A stretch of 64,000 nucleotides of DNA from Prauserella shujinwangii (GTDB lineage: Bacteria > Actinomycetota > Actinomycetes > Mycobacteriales > Pseudonocardiaceae): positions 372,001-436,000 of the forward strand of contig NZ_PVNH01000004.1 of NCBI RefSeq assembly GCF_003001955.1, in the 5' to 3' direction. Each line of letters opens with the position of its first letter. The first letter of the stretch is position 1. The notes beneath the pieces were generated by a model. The model was not told where the DNA came from and searched no databases. It worked only from the letters and a program-made list of their open reading frames with translations. Position numbers and translations under genes: made by a program. Positions 56,508-64,000 of this stretch are shown here, piece after piece.

Positions 56508-56942
56508 TCACGGGCCGTCGCGCAGACGCGGGACCCGCACGCGCAGCGCGTCGGCGAGCCGTCCGGGATCGGTGACCCGCAGCGTCAGCGAGCGGTGCCG
56601 CAGCCCGATCGGCTCGTGACCGTGCACCGGCTCCCGGAACACCAGCGTCACGCGGTCCTCCGCGAGCCGGACGGCGGCCAGGTTGGTCAGCGGGGTGCCG
56701 AAGCACCACGGGCCGAAGTGGACCCGCAGCCTGCCGTCGGTGATCCGCAACCGCGAGTTCGCCCGGCGAACTCCGAACAGGGACAGCACCGTGCCGAGGC
56801 GCCCGGCGAACGAGAACGTGAACGACGGCGACCCGTCCGCGCGCGGCCACGCCGTCCCCGCGGCGCGCTCCAGGTCGCCGCAGGTGCGGGCCTCCAGGCG
56901 CAGCCGGCGTGCGCGGCGTCGGATGTAGGCGGTCACGCGCAC
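56508..56942 (-). CDS. Hypothetical protein
   Basis: 144 residues, basic at the N-terminus (RRRARRLRLEARTCGDL) and beta-rich afterwards (FTFSFAGRLGTVLSLFGV, LRVHFGPWCFGTPLTN, VTLVFREPVHGHEPIG). No catalytic motif or membrane helix is evident and I do not recognise the family. GTG 56942 is preferred, with a GGGGG stretch upstream; a second GTG lies 6 nt further in. Follows the STAS gene on the same strand with a 27-nt gap. Confidence 0.6.
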   Translation of the reverse strand: MRVTAYIRRRARRLRLEARTCGDLERAAGTAWPRADGSPSFTFSFAGRLGTVLSLFGVRRANSRLRITDGRLRVHFGPWCFGTPLTNLAAVRLAEDRVTLVFREPVHGHEPIGLRHRSLTLRVTDPGRLADALRVRVPRLRDGP

Positions 56943-56969
56943 CGGAGTACCCCCGGAGCGCCGAGGTAC

Positions 56970-57359
56970 TCACCGCCCGCCGGGGGCTTCCTCGTCCGCG
57001 CGCAGCGCGGCCTCGAGCGAGGGATGCAGCACGAGCGTGTCGTCCAGGCCGACGGCCTCGACCGGGCGGCTGATCGCCCGCTGCCGGGCCACCACCCGCA
57101 GCGGGGTGCCGCGCGCGGCGGCGCGTTCGGTGCTGGACGCGAGCAGCGCCAGGCCACACGAACCCAGGAACGCGACCTCGCTCAGGTCGAGCACGAGCGG
57201 GGCGGGCGGTACCAGCGAGTCGAGGGCGTCCTGCACGTGCCGTTCCACCTCGGGAGCGGTGCTCAGGTCGATCTCACCCTTGACGCGGACGACGAGGGCG
57301 ATGCCGTGGTGCTCCCGTTCGATCGCGAGGAGCGGGCTGGGTGGTGGAAGGTCGGACAC
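56970..57359 (-). CDS. STAS-domain anti-sigma factor antagonist
   Basis: 129 residues, one STAS domain: VVRVKGEIDLSTAPEVERHV, PLVLDLSEVAFLGSCGLALL with the phosphorylatable serine in FLGSCGL, and a C-terminal helix. The family releases alternative sigma factors from kinase anti-sigmas. No partner kinase or sigma gene is adjacent. GTG 57359 has GGAGG 6 nt upstream. Confidence 0.9.
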   Translation of the reverse strand: MSDLPPPSPLLAIEREHHGIALVVRVKGEIDLSTAPEVERHVQDALDSLVPPAPLVLDLSEVAFLGSCGLALLASSTERAAARGTPLRVVARQRAISRPVEAVGLDDTLVLHPSLEAALRADEEAPGGR

Positions 57360-57582
57360 GGAGCCTCCAGCGGTGTCCAGGGCACGAGCCGCCCAATGGG
57401 GCCGTCACGGCCGCTGACTGCCTAACCGCCCTGACTGGCCGAAGCGTAGCGGCATACGCGCGTCAGGCAAACCGCACGCTGCAACTTCGTCCCTCCGTGG
57501 CGCCCGCCGGGGCGCATGGCCGCGATCCACGCGGGTAACCGCAGGGTGGAAGCTCCCGTCGCGACGCAAAGGAGAGAGGGCG

Positions 57583-57999
57583 ATGACAGCGGTACGGGAC
57601 ATCATGACCAGCGACCCGGCCTACGTGGACACGAGCGAGACCGTCGCCCGCGCGGCCCGGCTGCTGGCGTCCGAGGACATCGGCTCGGTGCCGATCCGCG
57701 GCGAGGACAAGCAGCTCAAGGGCATGCTCACCGATCGCGACATCGTCGTGAAGGTGCTCGCGGAGGGCAAGGACCCGGTCGCCGTGCACGCGGGCGAGCT
57801 GGCACAGGGCGAGGTCGTCTCCGTCACGCCGGACGACGACGTCGAGCAGGCGCTGGCCGTCATGGCCCGGCACCAGATCCGCCGCGTGCCCGTGGTGCGG
57901 GACGGTGAGCTGGTCGGGATCGTGGCGCAGGCCGACGCCGCGCGCACCCAGCCCGAGCAGAAGACCGGCGCCGTCGTCGGCTCCATCTCCCAGGACTGA
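57583..57999 (+). CDS. CBS-domain pair protein
   Basis: 138 residues made of two CBS motifs: VRDIMTSDPAYVDTSETVARAARLL with SVPIRGEDKQLKGMLTDRDI, and VVSVTPDDDVEQALAVMARH with RRVPVVRDGELVGIVAQAD (in pieces). Such Bateman modules bind adenine nucleotides and are often stress-induced (Hrp1-like in mycobacteria). ATG 57583 follows AAAGGAGAGAGG. The 223-bp upstream gap holds no recognised promoter. Confidence 0.9.
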   Translation: MTAVRDIMTSDPAYVDTSETVARAARLLASEDIGSVPIRGEDKQLKGMLTDRDIVVKVLAEGKDPVAVHAGELAQGEVVSVTPDDDVEQALAVMARHQIRRVPVVRDGELVGIVAQADAARTQPEQKTGAVVGSISQD

Positions 58000-58007
58000 C
58001 CACCCGC

Positions 58008-58053
58008 CTCGTGAGTGCGGAACGTCGTGAGAACCACGTTCCGCACTCACGAG
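58008..58053. repeat. Perfect 18-bp hairpin repeat (family B) between convergent genes
   Basis: Left arm 58008-58025 beginning CTCGTGAGTG, right arm 58036-58053, 10-nt loop, no mismatches. On the minus strand it supplies the TGA (58049-58047) of the UDP-glucose dehydrogenase gene at the same position as in the copy at 17471-17516. It probably ends transcription from both sides. Confidence 0.88.
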
Positions 58054-59333
58054 CGGCCGAGCCCCCGGTAACCGAAACCGGCCTCGGCGAGCGCGGCCGG
58101 GTCGAGCAGGTTGCGGCAATCGACGACCGTGGCCTGCTCGGCCAGCCCCGCCAGCTGGGGCCAGTCCAGTTCCCGGAACTGGGGCCACTCGGTCAGCAGC
58201 ACGATGCAGGCGGCGTCCTTCGCCACCAGCACCGGATCGTCCACCAGCTGCACGCCGTCGACGGGCCCGCTCGCGCCCGGGTCGTACCCGGTGAGGTGGG
58301 CTCCCGCCGCGGCCAGCCGGTGGGCCACGGCGACGGCCGGTGACTCCCGCACGTCGTCGGTCCCGGCCTTGAACGTCAGCCCCAGCAGTCCCACGCGCGC
58401 ACCCCGCAGCGAGCCGTGCGGCGAACCGGTGACGGCCTCCCGCACCTTCGTGACCACGCGTTCCCGCTGGTGCGCGTTCGCCGCCACGGCCCCGTCCAGC
58501 ACCGCGAAGTCCACCCCGGCGTCGTCCGCCGCGCGCAGCAGCGCGCGTGTGTCCTTCGGCAGGCAGGACCCGCCCCAGCCGGGGCCGGGTGCCAGGAACG
58601 CCCCGCCGATGCGGTCGTCCCGGCCCATGGTCCCGGTGACCTCGCCGATGTCGGCGCCGTAGCGCTCGCACAGCTCGGCGAGCACGTTGACATAGGACAC
58701 TTTCAGCGCCAGGAACGCGTTGCTCGCGTACTTCGCCAGCTCGGCGCTGGCGGGCGCGGTGCGCAGCACGGGCGCGTCGAGCCCCGCGTACAGGCGGGCC
58801 ACGAGCTCGGCCGCCGCCGGGTCAGTGCCGCCGACGACGATCCGGTCCGGGTGCAGGAAGTCGTGCACCGCGTGCCCCTCGCGGAGGAACTCCGGGTTGC
58901 TCACCGCGGGCCTGCCCAGCTCCCGCTGCGTCCGCGCGGTGGTGCCCACGGGCACCGTCGACTTCACCACCACGACCCCGGTGCGCGGCGTCCGCGCGAG
59001 CGCGCCGAGCGCCCGGTCGAACGCGCGCAGGTCGGCGCCACCGTCGTCGCCGGTGGGCGTCGGCACGCACAGCAGCACGGCATCCGTTCCGGCGAGGTCG
59101 GCGAACTCGGTCGAGAACCGCAGCACGCCGCGGCCGAGGCCCTCCCCGACGAGGGCAGGCAGGCCGGGCTCCTCGATCGGCACGTCCGCCCGGCGCAGCC
59201 GCGCGACCTTCTCGCCGTCCACGTCGACGCAGGTGACGCGGTGCCCGAGGTGGGCGAGGCAGGCGGCGCTCGTCAGACCGACGTACCCGGCGCCGACGAC
59301 GCCGACCTCGTACGAGTGGGTCCCGTCTGGCAT
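58047..59333 (-). CDS. UDP-glucose 6-dehydrogenase
   Basis: 428 residues. N-terminal NAD domain VGVVGAGYVGLTSAACLA, central helix region ELAKYASNAFLALKVSYVN, active-site cysteine in GGSCLPKDTRALL and the C-terminal VGLLGLTFKAGTDDVRESP. Oxidises UDP-glucose to UDP-glucuronate for surface polysaccharide. ATG 59333 is chosen; it lies 61 nt inside the preceding glycosyltransferase gene. Last gene of the glycan operon. Confidence 0.94.
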   Translation of the reverse strand: MPDGTHSYEVGVVGAGYVGLTSAACLAHLGHRVTCVDVDGEKVARLRRADVPIEEPGLPALVGEGLGRGVLRFSTEFADLAGTDAVLLCVPTPTGDDGGADLRAFDRALGALARTPRTGVVVVKSTVPVGTTARTQRELGRPAVSNPEFLREGHAVHDFLHPDRIVVGGTDPAAAELVARLYAGLDAPVLRTAPASAELAKYASNAFLALKVSYVNVLAELCERYGADIGEVTGTMGRDDRIGGAFLAPGPGWGGSCLPKDTRALLRAADDAGVDFAVLDGAVAANAHQRERVVTKVREAVTGSPHGSLRGARVGLLGLTFKAGTDDVRESPAVAVAHRLAAAGAHLTGYDPGASGPVDGVQLVDDPVLVAKDAACIVLLTEWPQFRELDWPQLAGLAEQATVVDCRNLLDPAALAEAGFGYRGLGRS

Positions 59334-60268
59334 GTCGTCTCGTCCTCTCGCGTGAGCAACGGCCACGCCGCCGCGAGCACGTCCTTCTCGGTCAACCGCA
59401 GCAGGCCCGGATCGGGGTGCGCGGCGAAGGGATCTCCGGTGCCGCCCGCCCACAGCACGACGTGCCGGGGATCGGCGGGCGGGCCCCAGCGGGCGGGCGC
59501 GGTCGGCCCGAACAGCAGCACCGAAGGGGTGCCGAACGCGGTGGCCAGATGACCGACGCCGGTGTCGCCGCACACGACGAGCGCGGCGGCGGAGACGAGG
59601 GCGGCGAGCCCGGTCAGGTCGGTCTCACCGGCGAGCACCGCCCCGGAGGGCAGGCCCGCCAGCGCCGCCACGCGCGCCGCCAGCGCCCGCTCCCCGGCCC
59701 CGCCGGTGACCACCACGTCGTGACCCGCCGCGGCGAGCTCCCGCGCCACCGCCGCGAAACGCTCGGCGGGCCAGCGCCGCGCCGGATAGGCGGCACCCGG
59801 GTGCACCACCACGGCCCCGGGGGCGGGGCTGGGTGCCGGGGGCGGCGGCAGGGACAGGTCACGGGGGTCGGCGGGGATGCCGTGCCACTCCAGCAGGCGG
59901 CACCAGCGCACGACCTCGTGCTGCTCGGCCCGCCACGGCGGCCCGGCGACCTCCGGCACGTCCGGGTGCCAGTGCGTGATCAGCCGCGCCGGCCGGGTGC
60001 CCAGCAGGTCGGCGCTGCTCTGCGGGCCGCTGCCGTGCAGGTTCACGGCGAGCGCGGGCGGCTCCGGCGGCGGGCGCAGCGCGCCGAGCCCGGACGTCGG
60101 CCACACCTCGTCCACCGCCCCGCTCAGCGCGGCCAGCGGGCCGAGTACGTCCGGCGCGGCCAGCAGCAGCCGGTCGCCCCGCGTGGCGCGGCGCAGCGCG
60201 CGCAGCGCCGGGACCGCGGTGAGCAGGTCGCCGAGTCCCAGCGCGCGCAGCGCCAGCGTCACGGCCAC
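59273..60268 (-). CDS. Glycosyltransferase family 9 (heptosyltransferase-like)
   Basis: 331 residues of GT-B fold: LALRALGLGDLLTAVPALRALRR at the N-terminus, ALAVNLHGSGPQS, VVHPGAAYPARRWPAERFAAVA and VCGDTGVGHLATAFGTPSVLLFGPT, the GT9 donor-binding signature. Likely transfers heptose or a similar sugar. GTG 60268 follows GGAGGAGGG. Its 3' end overlaps the dehydrogenase gene by 61 nt, which is unusually long. Confidence 0.9.
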   Translation of the reverse strand: MAVTLALRALGLGDLLTAVPALRALRRATRGDRLLLAAPDVLGPLAALSGAVDEVWPTSGLGALRPPPEPPALAVNLHGSGPQSSADLLGTRPARLITHWHPDVPEVAGPPWRAEQHEVVRWCRLLEWHGIPADPRDLSLPPPPAPSPAPGAVVVHPGAAYPARRWPAERFAAVARELAAAGHDVVVTGGAGERALAARVAALAGLPSGAVLAGETDLTGLAALVSAAALVVCGDTGVGHLATAFGTPSVLLFGPTAPARWGPPADPRHVVLWAGGTGDPFAAHPDPGLLRLTEKDVLAAAWPLLTREDETTCQTGPTRTRSASSAPGTSV

Positions 60269-60945
60269 GAGCCCTCCTCCGAGTGGCACACCACGAGCTC
60301 CCTGACCTGGCAGCCGGGCGGCTGGCGCAGCGCGAACAGCACCGATTTCGCCACGTCCTCCGGCCGGTTCAGCTTCGCGTCGGGTGGCGGCTTGTACTGC
60401 TCGTCGCGGTCGGCGAAGAACGCGGTGTCCATGCCGCCGGGCACGAGCATCGTCACGCCGATGCGCCCCGCCGTCTCCGCGGCCAGCGCCCGGGTGAAGC
60501 CGACGACGCCCGCCTTCGACGCGCAGTAGGCGGTGGCGTCGCTGACCGAGCGCAGGCCCAGGGTGGACGCGCACGTGACGAGCGTGCCGCCCGAGCGCTC
60601 CAGGTACGGCAGTGCGGCCCTGGCCACGGCGGCCGTGCCGAGCAGGTTGACCTGCACGACGCGCTCCCAGTCCTTGCCCGGCACCCTGTCCAGCGGACCG
60701 CACGCGTCGATGCCGGCGGCGGTGAACACCGCGTCCAGCCCGCCCGCGTGCTCGGCGAGCTCCCGCACCGCGTTCTCGGCGGCGGGGGTGTCCGCCAGGT
60801 CGGCGAGCCGGTGCTCGATGCCCGGCGCGGGCTCCGCCCGGTCGAGCACGAGCGGCGTGCCGCCCGCCTCCCGCACGGCCTCCGCCGTCGCGGCGCCCAG
60901 TCCGGACGCGCCACCGGTGATCAGCACGTTCCCCAGGTCTGTCAT
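60259..60945 (-). CDS. Short-chain dehydrogenase/reductase
   Basis: 228 residues of the classical SDR type: TGGASGLGAATAEAV cofactor motif, CASTLG serine and the YCASK catalytic pair, with the substrate loop PGGMDTAFF. It is not an extended SDR, so it is unlikely to be the HldD heptose epimerase. ATG 60945 overlaps the hldE stop by 4 nt (ATGA) with AAGGAG upstream; it overlaps the GT9 gene by 10 nt. Confidence 0.92.
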   Translation of the reverse strand: MTDLGNVLITGGASGLGAATAEAVREAGGTPLVLDRAEPAPGIEHRLADLADTPAAENAVRELAEHAGGLDAVFTAAGIDACGPLDRVPGKDWERVVQVNLLGTAAVARAALPYLERSGGTLVTCASTLGLRSVSDATAYCASKAGVVGFTRALAAETAGRIGVTMLVPGGMDTAFFADRDEQYKPPPDAKLNRPEDVAKSVLFALRQPPGCQVRELVVCHSEEGSWP

Positions 60946-62366
60946 CGCGCTCCTTCCGCGAGTAGTCGGGTGGTCGAGTACCCCTCGACCAGGGGCACGA
61001 GGACGACCTCGCCCCCATGCCTGCGCACGACCTCCGCCTCGGGCAGGTCCTCGCCCGCGTAGTCGCCGCCCTTGACCCACACGTCCGGCCGCAGCCGCTC
61101 CAGCAGCGCGGCGGGGGACGACTCGTCGAACACGGCGACGGCGTCGACGGACTCCAGCTCCGCGAGCAACCGCGCCCGGTCCCGCTCGGGGACGAGCGGC
61201 CGGGCCGGTCCCTTGAGCCCGCGCACCGACTCGTCCGAGTTCAGGCACACGATCAGCGCGTCCCCGAGTGCCCGCGCCTGCCGCAGCAGGCTGACGTGGC
61301 CCGGGTGCAGCACGTCGAAACAGCCGCCGGTGGCGACCAGGCGCCCGCCGCGCCTGCGCACCCGCTCGGCGAACCCGGCGGTGTTCGCGGCGTTCCCGGC
61401 GTTCCCGGCGTTCGCGATGTCCCCGGCCTTCCCGGGGCCACCCGTGCCGGTCTCGCCGGACGTGGCACCGGCGGCCACGGACAGTGCCGCCGCCCCGCCC
61501 GCGGCCACGAACCGGGACGCCGCGTCGACCGCGGACCGCACGGCCCTGCCGACGTCCGCGCCGTCGACCAGGGCGGTGGCCACGGCACTGGCGAACCGGT
61601 CGCCCGCGCCGCAGGTGTCCGGGCGCACCGGGCCGGTGACCTTCGCGCCCGACGTGATCGGCACCTCCGTCGCGGGGCCGTCGCCGGGACCGCACAGCAG
61701 CGCGCCCCGCTCACCCACGGTCACCGCCGTGGCCGTGCACGCCCACGCCTCCCGCAGCGCGGCGGCGGCCTCGGCGGGCCGCGCGCAGCCGTCCGCGAAG
61801 CCGAGAGCCTCCGCGTCATTGGGGGTCACGACCGTGGCGCCCGGCACGGGGGCGGGTCCGCGCGGGTGCGGGTCCCACACCAGCGGCACGCGCGGGGCCA
61901 GCTCGGCCAGCAGCCGCCGCAGCCCGGGATGCGCGGCCAGGCCCCGCCCGTAGTCGGACACCAGGATCGCGCCCGCCTCCCGCAGCGCCGCCGTGGCGCG
62001 GCCGGGCAGCGGAGCCCGGCTCGCCCTGCCGTCGCCGGTGTCCAGCCGCAGCAGCGACTGCCCGGCCGCCCGCACGCGGGTCTTGCGCACCGTCTCGCCG
62101 TCCATGGGCACCCGCACCACGCGGACGTCCCGGCCCAGCAGCTCCGCCAGCGCCCGGCCGGACTCGTCGTCGCCGAGCGCGGTCACCAGCACCACGTCGG
62201 GCGCGGTCCGCGCGGCCAGCAGCGCGGCGAGCCCGGCGCCACCCGGCCGCCGCCACTCGCGGGCGACGTCGACCACCGGCACCGGCGCCTCGGGGCACAG
62301 CCGGTCCGCCGTGCCCTCGACGTCGACGTCGAGCAGCGCGTCACCGACCACCACGAGCGGCCTCAC
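60942..62366 (-). CDS. hldE: Bifunctional heptose 7-phosphate kinase / heptose 1-phosphate nucleotidyltransferase (HldE-like)
   Basis: 474 residues. N-terminal PfkB kinase domain (GDALLDVDVEG, VTPNDAEALGF, DTCGAGDRFASAVA with catalytic D), then a Gly/Ala/Asn-rich linker from a 9-bp tandem repeat, and a C-terminal nucleotidyltransferase domain (GGCFDVLHPGHVSLL with HXGH, GLKGPARPLVP, WVKGGDY). Activates sedoheptulose-derived heptose phosphate to nucleotide heptose. GTG 62366 overlaps the isomerase stop as GTGA. Confidence 0.92.
   Translation of the reverse strand: MRPLVVVGDALLDVDVEGTADRLCPEAPVPVVDVAREWRRPGGAGLAALLAARTAPDVVLVTALGDDESGRALAELLGRDVRVVRVPMDGETVRKTRVRAAGQSLLRLDTGDGRASRAPLPGRATAALREAGAILVSDYGRGLAAHPGLRRLLAELAPRVPLVWDPHPRGPAPVPGATVVTPNDAEALGFADGCARPAEAAAALREAWACTATAVTVGERGALLCGPGDGPATEVPITSGAKVTGPVRPDTCGAGDRFASAVATALVDGADVGRAVRSAVDAASRFVAAGGAAALSVAAGATSGETGTGGPGKAGDIANAGNAGNAANTAGFAERVRRRGGRLVATGGCFDVLHPGHVSLLRQARALGDALIVCLNSDESVRGLKGPARPLVPERDRARLLAELESVDAVAVFDESSPAALLERLRPDVWVKGGDYAGEDLPEAEVVRRHGGEVVLVPLVEGYSTTRLLAEGAR
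61383..61427 (-). repeat. In-frame 9-bp tandem repeat encoding the HldE inter-domain linker
   Basis: Five tandem 9-nt units of the type GTTCSCGGC on the plus strand, read on the minus strand as a run of Gly-Asn-Ala and similar triplets. The unit length keeps the frame. Confidence 0.75.
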
Positions 62367-62926
62367 GTGGGCACCCCCAGTGCCTCGTCGAGCTGCGCGC
62401 ACAGGGCGTGCACCACGGCCAGGTGCAGCTCCTGCACGGTCGCCACACTCGGCTCGTCCACGGCGATCGCGTCATCGCACAGCGACACCAGCGGATTCGG
62501 TGCCGGACCGGTCAGCGCCCACGTCGTCACGCCCAGCTCGTGGGCGGTCTTGGCCGCGGCGACGACGTTCTGGCTGCGCCCGCTCGTGGACAGCGCCACC
62601 AGCACGTCACCGGGGCGGCCGTGCGCGCGAACCTGCCTGGCGTACAGCTCGTGCTCGCCGTAGTCGTTGCCGATCGCGGTGGCCGCCGAGGTGTCGGCGT
62701 GCAGCGCGATCGCGGACAGCGGCTGCCGGTCGTGCAGGAACTTGCCGACGAGCTCGCCGGTGAGGTGCTGGGCCTCCGCCGCGCTGCCACCGTTGCCGCA
62801 CGCCAGCAGCCTGCCGCCACCACCGAGCACGGCGGCCAGGTGCGTTCCCCAGTCCTGGATCGTGGGCGCCGCCGCCTGGATCCGGTCCAGAGCGCCGCGC
62901 AGCGCCGCGAAGTGCTGTTCGATCAC
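62363..62926 (-). CDS. gmhA: Phosphoheptose isomerase, GmhA-like SIS protein
   Basis: 187 residues, SIS fold with the GmhA signature GNGGSAAEAQHLTGELVGKF in pieces, ALSTSGRSQNVVAAA, and the C-terminal H of VQELHLAVVHAL. Converts sedoheptulose 7-phosphate to heptose 7-phosphate for HldE. GTG 62926 has AGGAGG 6 nt upstream. It overlaps both neighbours. Confidence 0.92.
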   Translation of the reverse strand: MIEQHFAALRGALDRIQAAAPTIQDWGTHLAAVLGGGGRLLACGNGGSAAEAQHLTGELVGKFLHDRQPLSAIALHADTSAATAIGNDYGEHELYARQVRAHGRPGDVLVALSTSGRSQNVVAAAKTAHELGVTTWALTGPAPNPLVSLCDDAIAVDEPSVATVQELHLAVVHALCAQLDEALGVPT

Positions 62927-63984
62927 GCGAAACCTCCTGACGTGAGTCGCCCGACGGCCGAGACGACCTCGGCCGGGTCGATCGCGAGGCACGGGTGGCC
63001 CTCGACGGGGCACACCCGCGCCCGCGTGCCCCGGCACGGGGCGTCCTGGTCGCCGAGCAGAACGGTGGGCACGCCGTACGGCGCCCAGCGCGCCGCGGGT
63101 ACGACGGGGGCGAACAGCGAGACCACCGGGGTGCCGACCGCCGCCGCGAGGTGGGCGGGGCCGGTGTTGGGCGCGACCACGGCTCGCGCGCCGTCCAGGA
63201 CGGCGGCGAGCCCGCGCAGATCGGTCCGGCCACCGAGGTCGACGACCGTGTCACCGACGTCACCGACGTCACCGGCGTCCCCCGCGGCCGCGGCGACCTC
63301 GGCGGTCAGCTCCCGCTCGCCGGGCGCGCCGGTGACCACCACGCGATGCCCGGCCTCGGCGAGCGCGCGGACGAACGCGCCCGCGTGCCGGACCGACGGC
63401 TGCCGGGCGGGCACGGACGCGGCGGGGTGGACCACGACGTAGCCGTCCCCACCGGCCGCGCCGGTCAGCCCGGTCACGTCCGGCAGCGGGCGCCGCACGG
63501 CGAGCGCGCCGTCGTCGCCGCGCGGGAGGTCGAACCCGGCCGCGCGGGCGAGCGACAGCGCGCGCTCGGCCTCGGGCGGGTCCCCGTCCACGCGGTGCCG
63601 CAGGTCCAGCAGCGATCCGGGGTAGTCCTCGCTGATCGCGCCGATCCACGGCACGCCGGCCAGGCGCAGCGCCAGCGCCAGCGGCAGCGGCGACTGGTGG
63701 AACGAGGTGAGGATCAGCGCCACGTCCGGCCCCAGGTCCCGCACCTGCTTCACCAGCGCGTCCACGTGGTCCTGGGTCGTCTCGGGCGGTTCCGGGTCGA
63801 TCCACGGCGCGCACCACTCGAGCACCTCGCCGAGCCCGGGCAGCAGGTCCGCCGCCGCGCGCCCGCGCGGCCCCGCGAGCAGCGTCACCGACTCGGCCCC
63901 GGCGGCGACGGCGCGCACACACGGACCGGCGAGCAGCACGTCGCCCGCGTTGTCCAGGCGGGCCACGAGCACGCGCGGGCTCAC
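62923..63984 (-). CDS. Glycosyltransferase family 9 (heptosyltransferase-like), second copy
   Basis: 353 residues: VARLDNAGDVLLAGPCVRAVAA, VVHPAASVPARQPSVRHAGAFV and APNTGPAHLAAAVGTPVVSLFAPVVP are GT9 motifs. A Gly-Asp-Val repeat from 9-bp tandem units lies between the two Rossmann halves. The C-terminus contains two cysteines (CRGTRARVCPVEGHPCL). GTG 63984 probably overlaps the stop of a gene running in from the right. Confidence 0.9.
   Translation of the reverse strand: MSPRVLVARLDNAGDVLLAGPCVRAVAAGAESVTLLAGPRGRAAADLLPGLGEVLEWCAPWIDPEPPETTQDHVDALVKQVRDLGPDVALILTSFHQSPLPLALALRLAGVPWIGAISEDYPGSLLDLRHRVDGDPPEAERALSLARAAGFDLPRGDDGALAVRRPLPDVTGLTGAAGGDGYVVVHPAASVPARQPSVRHAGAFVRALAEAGHRVVVTGAPGERELTAEVAAAAGDAGDVGDVGDTVVDLGGRTDLRGLAAVLDGARAVVAPNTGPAHLAAAVGTPVVSLFAPVVPAARWAPYGVPTVLLGDQDAPCRGTRARVCPVEGHPCLAIDPAEVVSAVGRLTSGGFA
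63251..63277 (-). repeat. In-frame 9-bp tandem repeat in the GT9 gene
   Basis: Three units TCACCGACG / TCACCGACG / TCACCGGCG on the plus strand, encoding a Gly-Asp-Val type run on the minus strand. The same kind of repeat occurs in hldE. Confidence 0.75.
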
Positions 63985-64000
63985 AGCAGCCCCCTCGCGA
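63981..64000 (-). CDS. Probable 3' end of an upstream gene cut by the window edge
   Basis: On the minus strand a TGA at 63983-63981 overlaps the GTG of the GT9 gene as GTGA, preceded by in-frame codons for Ala-Arg-Gly-Leu-Leu. The coupling pattern repeats that of the other genes in this operon. Nothing can be said about its product. Confidence 0.35.

Noticed and set aside
60259-60945. SDR as the HldD heptose epimerase
   Set aside because: It has the size and motifs of a classical SDR, not of the extended HldD family of about 310 residues.

Overview
The window is about 70% GC, with dense GC-ending codons, frequent GTG starts, many start codons that sit 6-7 nt after a -10 hexamer, and F420-linked, MMPL, EccE and ECF41-type genes. 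This points to a Gram-positive actinomycete of the Pseudonocardiaceae, most probably Amycolatopsis or a close relative. The order bioB, BsaP-like, DUF2567, nrtR, nadA-nadB-nadC, hisD-hisC-hisB matches the Mycobacterium tuberculosis Rv1589-Rv1601 neighbourhood, so this part is an old conserved actinobacterial backbone. I found no rRNA, tRNA, CRISPR array, insertion sequence or prophage.

Layout. 0.1-3.4 kb: a two-gene McrBC-type (type IV) restriction system whose McrB carries three apparent DNA-sensing modules. 3.5-10.2 kb: biotin synthesis (bioA, bioD, bioB, BsaP-like auxiliary protein) with a SulP transporter-carbonic anhydrase fusion. 10.2-15.3 kb: a LON-domain protein and the NAD regulator NrtR divergent from nadABC, with two matching 25-bp inverted repeats. 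15.4-18.3 kb: unknown protein, EccE-like protein, LuxR-type regulator, nitrilase. 18.4-21.6 kb: hisDCB plus a 52-residue membrane protein. 21.6-24.6 kb: MMPL transporter and divergent TetR regulator around five copies of one 16-bp palindrome. 24.7-29.6 kb: SoxR, LacI, Ddn-type F420 enzyme, acyltransferase, dihydrolipoamide dehydrogenase and two unrecognised small proteins. 29.7-36.9 kb: an accessory stretch (AMED_5909-type protein, XRE-DUF5919, NUDIX, nucleotidyltransferase fold, methyltransferase, ECF41 sigma, DHFR-like reductase, an F420-dependent LLM enzyme behind a KstR-type operator, a PMT-family glycosyltransferase).

36.9-55.4 kb is the most interesting part: thirteen plus-strand genes, mostly coupled by 1-4 nt overlaps. 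They encode a CUT2 sugar ABC transporter, a Gfo/Idh/MocA oxidoreductase, a 1523-residue secreted ThuA / sugar-dehydrogenase / 3-keto-disaccharide-hydrolase-like protein, an inositol-phosphate-synthase-type cyclase, a UbiA-family prenyltransferase, a TIM-barrel-EboA fusion, a TatD hydrolase, EboE, an alkaline-phosphatase-fold phosphodiesterase and two further sugar epimerases, one Tat-exported. I read this as an Ebo-type cluster merged with (keto)sugar uptake, in which the usual dehydroquinate-synthase-like cyclase is replaced by the other sugar-phosphate cyclase family. The product is unknown.

55.4-57.4 kb: a terpenoid-toroid-like protein, an unknown protein and a STAS anti-sigma antagonist on the minus strand; a CBS-domain protein follows on the plus strand. 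58.0-64.0 kb: a minus-strand heptose/cell-surface glycan operon (two GT9 glycosyltransferases, GmhA-like isomerase, bifunctional HldE, SDR, UDP-glucose dehydrogenase) running off the right edge.

Four families of palindromic intergenic repeats are scattered at gene junctions: 30-bp tandem units at three loci, a hairpin that supplies stop codons at two loci with a decayed third copy, a 47-bp element inside the start of the UbiA gene, and a 76-bp perfect palindrome upstream of the EboA fusion.
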